A stretch of 7,873 nucleotides of DNA, from NCBI GenBank assembly GCA_037444845.1, contig JBBILQ010000086.1:1-7873 (forward strand), written 5' to 3'. Each line of letters starts with the position of its first letter. Within the stretch, counting starts at the first letter, position 1. This DNA is from JARYMI01 sp037444845 (GTDB taxonomy: Bacteria > Acidobacteriota > Aminicenantia > Aminicenantales > UBA8522). A program made the position numbers and the translations under genes. This document shows, piece after piece, positions 1-5,471 of the stretch. The notes beneath the pieces are model-generated. The model searched no databases. It saw nothing but the letters and a program-made list of their open reading frames with translations, and was not told the origin of the DNA.

Positions 1-14
1 AGCGAAGCGCCGAG

Positions 15-33
15 GGGGGAGCTTGACTCCCCC
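15..33. repeat. Short GC-rich hairpin, 7-bp stem and 5-base loop
   Basis: GGGGGAG (15-21) is the exact reverse complement of CTCCCCC (27-33), with a CTTGA loop. It lies about 57 bases beyond the tolB stop in the direction of tol transcription. The stem could act as a transcript-stabilising or pausing hairpin. No run of U follows it on either strand (the minus-strand continuation is CTCGGCG), so it is not a standard intrinsic terminator. It may belong to the same repetitive intergenic unit as the neighbouring 39-91 inverted repeat. Confidence 0.5.
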
Positions 34-38
34 ATGGA

Positions 39-91
39 AGTGTCCCGTCTTGGCGGAGGACTTCGGCAATGTAATTACGAGACGGGACACT
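39..91. repeat. 12-bp perfect inverted repeat containing the tolB stop codon
   Basis: AGTGTCCCGTCT (39-50) is the exact reverse complement of AGACGGGACACT (80-91), enclosing a 29-base centre that includes the palindrome GTAATTAC (71-78). The right arm covers two of the three bases of the tolB stop codon (TAG, read from 92 to 90), so the repeat begins exactly where tolB ends. It could be a REP/MITE-like intergenic repeat, the end of a degraded mobile element, or a stem in the 3' region of the tol transcript. No U-tract follows, so intrinsic termination is not supported. Copy number elsewhere in the genome cannot be judged from one window. Confidence 0.6.
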
Positions 92-1379
92 AATTGGACC
101 AGTCGGGGAGTTTGTTCCTTCCCTGAAAAGTCAAGCGGCGGAGGTTGGCGCCGTCATAGTCGATCGTGTAGAGTTGGCTTTCTCCGGGAAGAGAAGAAGA
201 AAAGACGATGTGGCGGCCGTTAGAGGACCAACTGGGAGATTCGTTCCGGGCGTTGCTCTCGGTGAGCTTGATGATCTGGTTCGTCCGCAGGTTGAGGACA
301 TAAAGGTCGAAAATGTTCTCGACGCGGGACACATAGACAATCCTGTCTCCCGTGGGTGACCAGGCTGGCGAATCGTGGTAGGTGCCGCCAAAACTTACTC
401 GGCGGACATTGGCCCCTTCAGCGTCCATGATGTAAACCTGGGGAGAGCCGCCCCTGTCTGAGATAAACGCGAGCTCCCGGCTCGTCGGAGACCACGACGG
501 AGCCGTGTCGATGGCCTCGTTATAAGTCAGGCGCTTGATGTTTTTTCCATCAGCCGAGCAAACATAAATTTCAGAATTTCCGTCCATGGTCGAACAGAAA
601 GCGAGCTTCTTGCCGTCGGGAGAAAAATCGGGGGAAAAGTTAGTCCCCCGCGTGGAAACAGGGATTTTTTTCCCTTCTTCAAGGTCCAGCAAATAAAGGC
701 CGGCGACGCCAACGCCCGAGTATGACAAGCAGGCGATTTTTTTTCCGTCGGGAGACCAGGAGGGCATGTAGTCTCGAATTTTATTAAAGGTCAGCCGCGT
801 CTGGTTGTGGCCGTCATAATCCATCATGTAGAGTTCGTCGTTGCCGTCACGATCGGAGACAAAAACGATCTTGGAGCTGAAAATCGGCTTTTCTCCAGAC
901 AGGACTCTGACGATTTCGTCGGCCATCCGATGGGCCGCGAGACGGCAGGCGTTGCTTGCCGCCTGGAAGCGCTTTCCGAAGATGTATCGCGCGCCCTTGA
1001 CATCATAAAGCTTGCCCTCAAAAACGATGTCCTTAGCCTCTCCGTCCACGACCTCTCCGACGAGAAGGATGTTGGCCTGGATGGATTCCCAGTCCTTATA
1101 AAGAATGTTCTTGGGGTCGAGAGGGCGGATGTACTCGTGATATTTCTTGGGCACAAGCTGGAAGATGCGGCTGTAAGACAGGTCATCGGAGATGACTTGA
1201 TAAATCTCCTTGGCTGCCTCGCCAGCCCGAGCTGAGGAGGATGCAATGAAATCAGGCACAGCAATGGAAATCGCCGGGACACCCTCCCTCAGGGTGATGT
1301 AGACCTCTTGCTGCGGCAGAAGAAGAAGGGAGAGAAGAAACACGAACGAAGTCACAAGAAAAAGACGTGTTTTTTTCAT
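90..1379 (-). CDS. tolB: Tol-Pal system protein TolB
   Basis: TolB is the periplasmic component of the Tol-Pal envelope system; in known systems it binds the lipoprotein Pal and the TolA C-terminus. The 429-residue product starts with a Lys/Arg-containing n-region and a hydrophobic stretch (about residues 5-22) that fits a Sec signal peptide; I see no lipobox. Residues about 34-160 match the TolB N-terminal domain (GVPAISIAVPDF opening). Residues about 168-429 form a beta-propeller with WSPDG-like repeats near 207, 251, 296, 340, 384 and 427. The spacing of about 44 residues implies six blades, as in E. coli TolB, and the length is typical. The start overlaps the preceding transducer stop by 4 bases (ATGA), implying translational coupling. 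The stop codon lies in an inverted repeat. The gene is last of the operon within the window; pal is expected further left but not visible. Identification is secure. Confidence 0.96.
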   Translation of the reverse strand: MKKTRLFLVTSFVFLLSLLLLPQQEVYITLREGVPAISIAVPDFIASSSARAGEAAKEIYQVISDDLSYSRIFQLVPKKYHEYIRPLDPKNILYKDWESIQANILLVGEVVDGEAKDIVFEGKLYDVKGARYIFGKRFQAASNACRLAAHRMADEIVRVLSGEKPIFSSKIVFVSDRDGNDELYMMDYDGHNQTRLTFNKIRDYMPSWSPDGKKIACLSYSGVGVAGLYLLDLEEGKKIPVSTRGTNFSPDFSPDGKKLAFCSTMDGNSEIYVCSADGKNIKRLTYNEAIDTAPSWSPTSRELAFISDRGGSPQVYIMDAEGANVRRVSFGGTYHDSPAWSPTGDRIVYVSRVENIFDLYVLNLRTNQIIKLTESNARNESPSWSSNGRHIVFSSSLPGESQLYTIDYDGANLRRLTFQGRNKLPDWSN

Positions 1380-2188
1380 TTGGCATGCTCGAAAATCAGA
1401 TGGATGATCAGGTAGGCGTCGTCGTAATCCCGGGGGAGAGGGGGGAATGGCGCGGAGGCCCTGACGGCTCGGAGGGCCGATAAATCGAGCGGCGTTAGCC
1501 CGCTCGATTGCTTGATTTCCACGTCCGTTATCTGGCCGTTTTTTTGGATTTTAAAAGAGATAATTGTCTGAAAATTTCCCGGCACGCCCGAGTCAACAAG
1601 GGAAGTAAACCAGTTAGCTGATACCCTCTCGGTAATAATGTTAATGTAATACGTATAAGGGAAATTAGACGGCCCCGTCCCTGGGCCGTAGCCCGGCCCG
1701 AAGCCGCCTCCTCCAGGACCGCTTCCTCCTCCGATGCGGAGACCCGTCCCCATTCCACTGCCTTCACCTCCGGCTTCGGCTGAGCTTCTGCTTGTTACTT
1801 CTTTTCCGGCGCTTTCCGGCGAGGATGGTTCAGGTTTCGTGATGGCCGCCTTTTTTTCTGCCTTGACCTTGGGTTCCTTCTTCGGCTTTTCCACCGGATG
1901 CCGAAGTGAGGAGGCAGCCTCCGGTTTGGCTTTCTGAGCAGTGGTCAGGTCTCTGAGCGCTTCCCTTTTCGCCGGAGCTTCGGGGGATCTGACTCCGGCT
2001 GGCCTTCCGTCGCCTCCACTCCCACCGCCCGGAGCAACAAGGTTGAGAGGGATATAGTGAATCATCCCCCGCTTTGAAGAAGCGGGGAACTTCGGTGAGA
2101 TGAGGACGAGGATAAACACGGCCAGGTGGGCGATGAGCGAGGTGGTGACCGCCCTCTTAAAGGTTGTTTGTTCGGCTACTCCGGTCAT
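1376..2188 (-). CDS. TonB/TolA-like energy transducer of the Tol operon
   Basis: The product (270 residues) should carry force from the TolQ-TolR motor across the periplasm to TolB and the outer membrane. It has one N-terminal membrane anchor (about residues 12-31) containing Ser17 and His21, matching the SxxxH pattern of TonB and TolA anchors that contacts ExbB/TolQ. A long low-complexity linker follows: Gly-rich near 53-60, Lys/Pro/Ala-rich at about 85-130 and very Gly-rich at 140-173. Residues about 176-268 resemble a TonB/TolA C-terminal domain, with a KNGQITDVEI strand, the SSGL turn and the FPPLP segment. It is shorter than E. coli TolA and lacks that protein's long Ala/Lys helix, so by sequence it looks like TonB. 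Its place between tolR and tolB argues that it serves as TolA. The start overlaps the tolR stop by 4 bases and the end overlaps the tolB start by 4. A role in TonB-type uptake cannot be excluded. Confidence 0.88.
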   Translation of the reverse strand: MTGVAEQTTFKRAVTTSLIAHLAVFILVLISPKFPASSKRGMIHYIPLNLVAPGGGSGGDGRPAGVRSPEAPAKREALRDLTTAQKAKPEAASSLRHPVEKPKKEPKVKAEKKAAITKPEPSSPESAGKEVTSRSSAEAGGEGSGMGTGLRIGGGSGPGGGGFGPGYGPGTGPSNFPYTYYINIITERVSANWFTSLVDSGVPGNFQTIISFKIQKNGQITDVEIKQSSGLTPLDLSALRAVRASAPFPPLPRDYDDAYLIIHLIFEHAK

Positions 2189-2649
2189 CTTTTTCTGGAG
2201 CGTCGGTTGAGCTCCTCCATCTCGGTCAGGAGACCGACAGTCTCCACCCCTGCTTTTTTGATGATGTCGAGGGTATCGATAAAGAATCCGTAAGGGATGT
2301 CCTCATCTCCCTTTATGAAGACGATTTTTTTGGACTTGCCGGCGAAGTGCTCCTTGAGCTTCCTCTCCAGCAGGTGGATGTTGATGACAGAATCGCCTAT
2401 ATGAATAAACCGGTCCTTCGCGATGGTGACAGTCAAACCTTCTTCGGCCGGGGCCGATTCTGTCTCGGCCTGGGGCAGGTTGACCCCAATCCCGGACTGT
2501 ATCAGCGGTGCCGTGACCATGAAGATAACCAGGAGGACGAGCATGATGTCGATAAACGGAATGACATTGATTTCCGAGAGAGAAGTCCCGACCCGTCCTC
2601 TCTTGGATAGAGATTTGGATAGAGATAGGGATTGCGTTTTAAGCGCCAT
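2185..2649 (-). CDS. tolR: TolR / ExbD-family biopolymer transport protein
   Basis: TolR is the one-pass stator or plug subunit of the proton-driven TolQ-TolR motor. The 154-residue product has a basic cytoplasmic tail, one membrane helix at about residues 28-48 (INVIPFIDIMLVLLVIF) and a periplasmic domain at about 68-142. Asp34 sits in the helix at the position of the proton-carrying aspartate of TolR/ExbD (Asp23/Asp25 in E. coli). The NVIPFID motif is the family signature, with Ile where Thr is commoner. The N-terminal tail is longer than usual and Ser/Leu/Lys-rich, with a tandem SLSK-SLSK (residues 9-16) from a 12-bp DNA duplication. The start is supported by AGAGAGG (2660-2654) 4 bases ahead, inside the end of tolQ; the genes overlap by 11 bases. 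ExbD is the alternative name, but tolB in the operon favours TolR. Confidence 0.94.
   Translation of the reverse strand: MALKTQSLSLSKSLSKRGRVGTSLSEINVIPFIDIMLVLLVIFMVTAPLIQSGIGVNLPQAETESAPAEEGLTVTIAKDRFIHIGDSVINIHLLERKLKEHFAGKSKKIVFIKGDEDIPYGFFIDTLDIIKKAGVETVGLLTEMEELNRRSRKR
2603..2626. repeat. 12-bp perfect tandem duplication inside tolR
   Basis: TTGGATAGAGAT (plus strand) occurs twice head to tail, at 2603-2614 and 2615-2626. Read in tolR it gives SLSK twice (residues 9-16) in the cytoplasmic tail. The unit is four codons, so gain or loss of a copy keeps the frame. It probably arose by replication slippage; no function is implied. Confidence 0.85.
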
Positions 2650-3301
2650 AGAGCCTCTCTGCGATGTTCAGGAATTCGAGGGAGAAATCTTCCATTGCCG
2701 TGATGAGATCTTTGATTCGATGGAGGAAGTGATTATAGGCGATGACGGCAGGAATGGCGGCGAAGAGACCGGCGGCTGTGGCGATGAGGGCTTCGGCGAT
2801 TCCGGGGGCAACGGCGATCAGGCTGGCCGAGCGGAAGATTTCGATCTTGATAAAGGTGTCCATGATTCCCCAAACGGTTCCGAATAAGCCGATGAATGGG
2901 GTGACGCTCCCTGTCGTGGCCAGGAAGCTCATCATCTTTTCCAGCCGTGAGATTTCGGCGTTGGAAGCCTTGGTCAACACACGGCTGAGACTTTCCAGCT
3001 TGGCCGGGTTCAAAGAGTTGGGCGGGTTGGAGCGCGAGAGGTGGGAAAGCTCCTTGAATCCAGTCTGGAAGAGAGAAACAAGCGGGCTGCCCTGGTATTT
3101 TCTGGCCGCATCGTTGACCTCGGCAAGGTTCTTGCTCTTCCGGAAAGCCCTGAGGAATTCATCCGATTGAGAAAAAGCCGCCTTGATCGTCTTCCTCTTG
3201 TAGAAGATGACGGCCCAAGAGAAGACGCTGAAGAAGACAAGGATGAGCAAGACCAACTGGACGACGTGGCTTGCCTCTAAGACATATCTCATAAAGTTCA
3301 T
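2639..3301 (-). CDS. tolQ: TolQ / ExbB-family proton channel protein
   Basis: TolQ is the three-helix inner-membrane subunit that, with TolR, converts proton flow into force on the transducer. Numbered from the longest frame (Met at 3328, 229 residues), membrane helices lie at about 19-42, 135-158 and 172-198. The conserved MotA/TolQ/ExbB core is clear: TPFIGLFGTVWGIMDTF near 143-159, then VAPGIAEALIATAAGLFAAIP near 173-193, with a cytoplasmic domain between helices 1 and 2. I prefer the ATG at 3301 (residue 10 of the long frame, giving 220 residues). It leaves about nine residues before the first helix, close to other TolQ proteins, and the best promoter (3341-3313) would start transcription downstream of 3328. 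ATG at 3292 is also possible. No Shine-Dalgarno is visible before any of these starts. First gene of the tol operon; overlaps tolR by 11 bases. Confidence 0.92.
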   Translation of the reverse strand: MNFMRYVLEASHVVQLVLLILVFFSVFSWAVIFYKRKTIKAAFSQSDEFLRAFRKSKNLAEVNDAARKYQGSPLVSLFQTGFKELSHLSRSNPPNSLNPAKLESLSRVLTKASNAEISRLEKMMSFLATTGSVTPFIGLFGTVWGIMDTFIKIEIFRSASLIAVAPGIAEALIATAAGLFAAIPAVIAYNHFLHRIKDLITAMEDFSLEFLNIAERLYGA

Positions 3302-3312
3302 CGACGATTCAA

Positions 3313-3341
3313 AAAGTAACATAGGCATGGGTTATTGTCAA
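3313..3341 (-). promoter_or_regulatory. Predicted promoter of the tol operon
   Basis: On the minus strand TTGACA (3341-3336) is a perfect -35 box. After 17 bases comes TACTTT (3318-3313), a weak -10 hexamer strengthened by an upstream TG in extended -10 position (3321-3320). Transcription would begin near 3306, downstream of the longest-frame Met at 3328, which supports a tolQ start at 3301 or 3292. A perfect TATAAT also lies on the minus strand at 3408-3403, but I see no good -35 upstream of it; it would give a leader of about 70-100 bases. Confidence 0.5.
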
Positions 3342-3390
3342 ACAAAGGACTCGGCTGTCGGCACCCGGAGGGCTCCTTGTTTGTTGACAA
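3335..3390. repeat. Imperfect dyad spanning the tolQ-ktrB divergent region
   Basis: TTGTCAA (3335-3341) and TTGACAA (3384-3390) are exact reverse complements separated by 42 bases. Symmetry continues loosely inwards, with AAGGA at 3345-3349 facing TCCTT at 3374-3378. Each outer half-site contains the -35 box of one of the two divergent promoters. The arrangement could be a shared operator, a cruciform, or simply two promoters facing apart; the loose inner symmetry makes the last possible. Confidence 0.5.
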
Positions 3391-3412
3391 ATGTTCAGCC
3401 AAATTATAGATT
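3384..3412 (+). promoter_or_regulatory. Predicted promoter of ktrB-ktrA
   Basis: A perfect -35 box TTGACA (3384-3389) is followed after 17 bases by TAGATT (3407-3412, four of six consensus positions). The overlapping TATAGA at 3405-3410 has a 15-base spacer. Transcription would begin near 3419. The first in-frame ATG (3391) would then lie between the two boxes and outside the mRNA, which supports translation from 3430 with a leader of roughly 11 bases. Confidence 0.55.
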
Positions 3413-3429
3413 TTCCCTTAAGTGAATCG

Positions 3430-4794
3430 ATGAGGAAGAGAAAAGCCTTTGTTTCTTTCAGGAAAGCGAAACATTTCCAGCCGGCCCAGGTTCTGGCCAT
3501 CAGTTTTATCGTTGCCATCCTGGTCGGGACTCTCCTTTTGCTTCTCCCAGTGAGCACGACTTCCGGACACATCTCCTTTGTCGATGCCCTCTTCACCTCA
3601 ACATCGGCCGTTTGTGTCACGGGCCTGATCGTTCAGGACACGCCGACCTATTTTAGCTTGACCGGCCAGGTCATTATTTTAATCCTGCTTCAGCTCGGCG
3701 GCCTGGGCATCATGACTTTCTCAACCATGATTCTCCTGGCCGCAGGGCGGAGGGTTGCCATCACCGATAGGATTCTGGTTCAGGAGGGGTACCAGCCCGG
3801 CTTCGCCTGGGATATCAGGTCGCTGATAAAAAATATCTTTCTGTTTACGTTCACGATAGAGTTTCTGGGCTTTCTTTTGCTGCTCGTCAGGTTCAAGCAG
3901 GACTTGCCCTGGCCGAGAGCCGTTTACTCGAGCCTTTTTCATGCCGTCTCCGCTTTCTGTAACGCGGGGTTTTCTGTGAACAGCAATAGCTTGATGTCCT
4001 ACCGCGGGGACATTATGGTCAATCTTACGGTGATCTTTTTGATTGTCCTTGGAGGGCTGGGGTTTCTCGTCATCAGGGAGATGTCGGGGTGCATCTCCAG
4101 GTTCAGCCGGGGAGCGAAGATGCAGGTGTCGCTCCACAGCAAACTCGTCCTGTCGATCTCGGCCGCGCTCATCGGTGTCTCTTTTCTCGTTTTTCTCGGC
4201 CTGGAGTGGAATCACTCGCTGAAGATGTTCAGCCTCAAAGAAAAAATACTCGCCTCGCTTTTTCAAGTGATCACTCCCCGGACGGCCGGCTTTAACACCA
4301 TGAACCTGGCCTCGCTGGGACCGGCCTCTATTCTTCTCTTGTTGCTGTTGATGTTTATCGGCGCGTCTCCAGGCTCAACAGGAGGAGGTGTAAAGACCAG
4401 CACCTTCGGGGTCGTCCTCGCCTTTCTCCGGTCCCGGATTGTGGCCAGAGAATCGGTCCATCTTTTTTACCGGGCGATTCCTTTTGAAAATGTCGTCAAG
4501 GCTTTCACCATCATTTCTCTTTCGTTAAGCCTTATTTTTATCAGCTCGTTTATCGTTCTTTTCAATCAGCCCGGGATTCTGATGAAGGATGTCTTTTTCG
4601 AGGTTTTCTCTGCTTTTGGGACTGTCGGGCTCTCTCTGGGCATCACCCCTCAATTGAGCGATCTCAGCAAGGTCTTCATTGTCATCACCATGTACGCAGG
4701 CAGAGTGGGTCCGTTGACGCTGCTCTATGCGTTCAGCCGCCGTAAGGCTTTAGGCAAGTTTGAGTATGTTGAAGAAAAGTTGATGATCGGGTAG
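3430..4794 (+). CDS. ktrB: Potassium uptake protein KtrB (TrkH family), pore subunit
   Basis: KtrB is the membrane pore that takes up K+ (in known Ktr systems often with Na+). Positions follow the longest frame from ATG 3391 (467 residues). Four pore-loop repeats are recognisable, each with its filter glycine: SAVCVTGL (Gly78), SAFCNAGFS (Gly193), TPRTAGFN (Gly300) and SAFGTVGLS (Gly413). The intramembrane gating loop GASPGSTGGGVKT (324-336) is intact. About eight membrane helices and no extra N-terminal pair favour KtrB over E. coli TrkH. I choose ATG 3430 (residue 14, giving 454 residues): it leaves an N-terminus of about 17 residues before PAQVLA, similar to B. subtilis KtrB, and fits the promoter at 3384-3412. 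Neither start has a good Shine-Dalgarno; GGAGG at 3367-3371 is 19 bases from 3391, too far. The adjacent ktrA encodes its regulator. Confidence 0.94.
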   Translation: MRKRKAFVSFRKAKHFQPAQVLAISFIVAILVGTLLLLLPVSTTSGHISFVDALFTSTSAVCVTGLIVQDTPTYFSLTGQVIILILLQLGGLGIMTFSTMILLAAGRRVAITDRILVQEGYQPGFAWDIRSLIKNIFLFTFTIEFLGFLLLLVRFKQDLPWPRAVYSSLFHAVSAFCNAGFSVNSNSLMSYRGDIMVNLTVIFLIVLGGLGFLVIREMSGCISRFSRGAKMQVSLHSKLVLSISAALIGVSFLVFLGLEWNHSLKMFSLKEKILASLFQVITPRTAGFNTMNLASLGPASILLLLLLMFIGASPGSTGGGVKTSTFGVVLAFLRSRIVARESVHLFYRAIPFENVVKAFTIISLSLSLIFISSFIVLFNQPGILMKDVFFEVFSAFGTVGLSLGITPQLSDLSKVFIVITMYAGRVGPLTLLYAFSRRKALGKFEYVEEKLMIG

Positions 4795-4797
4795 AAT

Positions 4798-4804
4798 AGG
4801 GGGA
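4798..4804 (+). promoter_or_regulatory. Ribosome binding site of ktrA
   Basis: AGGGGGA sits 7 bases before the ktrA ATG, in the 17-base gap after the ktrB stop. It fixes the ktrA start at 4812 and contrasts with the absence of such a site before ktrB. Confidence 0.75.
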
Positions 4805-4811
4805 AATCAAG

Positions 4812-5462
4812 ATGAAACTTGCCATTATCGGCCTGGGAAGCTTCGGTTCGAACGTCGCGAGGACGCTGTTCGAGCGGGGGCACGAAGTCCTGGCCATCGA
4901 CAAAGACAAGGACAAAATCGAAGAAGCCAAGTCCTTCTCCTCACACGCGGTCCTGACGGATTCAGCCGACAAGGAAAACCTGGAAGCTGTCGGCATTCGG
5001 GAGATGGATGTTGTCGTTGTCAGCCTGGGACCGGAAATGGAGGCCTCCATCCTGACGGTGTTGCACCTTCATGAACTCGGGATCAGGCGCATCGTGGCCA
5101 AGGCCCTGACCGAGGACCACGCCAAGATCCTGGACGCCGTAGGCGCCACAGAAGTGATCTATCCTGAAAAAGATATGGCCATCAGGACAGCCCTCAAGCT
5201 GACCAACCCGAACATCCTGGAGTGCCTGCCGCTGTTGTCGGGAATCAGCATCCAGGAAATTGCTCCGCCGGATAAATTCATCGGCAAAAGCCTGAAGGAG
5301 CTTGACCTCCCTAACAAGTACGGCATCCAGGTGATCGCCGTCCGCGAACTCGTCCCAGAGCGGATAATCTATGTGCCCAAAGCTGACTTCGTCGTCAAGG
5401 ATAGCGATATCCTCATTGTCATGGGGGATGAAAAAAAGTTAGAGAAGCTGATGTCTCTCTGA
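4812..5462 (+). CDS. ktrA: Potassium uptake regulatory subunit KtrA (TrkA family, RCK)
   Basis: KtrA forms a cytoplasmic ring that binds nucleotides and gates KtrB. The 216-residue product has a single RCK unit: an N-terminal Rossmann domain (about residues 1-125) and an RCK_C domain (about 137-216). GLGSFG (7-12) is the GxGxxG nucleotide loop, and Asp30 at the end of the second strand (VLAID) is the usual ribose-binding acidic residue. YPEKDMA (117-123) matches the conserved segment at the end of the N-domain. Length is close to B. subtilis KtrA (about 222) and half of E. coli TrkA, which has two RCK units; this supports the Ktr assignment. In known KtrA proteins the N-domain binds ATP/ADP, and the C-domain can bind cyclic di-AMP; the latter cannot be read here. 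It ends 9 bases before the convergent helicase stop, with no terminator hairpin between. Confidence 0.95.
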   Translation: MKLAIIGLGSFGSNVARTLFERGHEVLAIDKDKDKIEEAKSFSSHAVLTDSADKENLEAVGIREMDVVVVSLGPEMEASILTVLHLHELGIRRIVAKALTEDHAKILDAVGATEVIYPEKDMAIRTALKLTNPNILECLPLLSGISIQEIAPPDKFIGKSLKELDLPNKYGIQVIAVRELVPERIIYVPKADFVVKDSDILIVMGDEKKLEKLMSL

Positions 5463-5471
5463 CGGAGTGGG

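Noticed and set aside
15..33. Intrinsic terminator for the tol operon
   Set aside because: The stem is good but no U-tract follows on either strand, and pal may still lie downstream.
1..35. Start of a downstream gene (possibly pal) on the minus strand, ATG at 35-33
   Set aside because: Only about 11 open codons remain before the window edge, there is no Shine-Dalgarno, and the reading runs through the GC hairpin with no recognisable lipoprotein signal.
807..1235. 142-residue plus-strand open frame opposite tolB
   Set aside because: It is a shadow of the tolB N-terminal region with no recognisable domain or ribosome site; the opposite strand carries a clear TolB.
3342..3429. Cyclic di-AMP or other riboswitch ahead of ktrB
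   Set aside because: The intergenic space is too short, the predicted leader is about 11 bases, and no conserved riboswitch core is visible.
3721..4266. 181-residue minus-strand open frame opposite ktrB
   Set aside because: It is highly charged and without motifs, and it lies entirely antisense to the well-conserved pore regions of ktrB.
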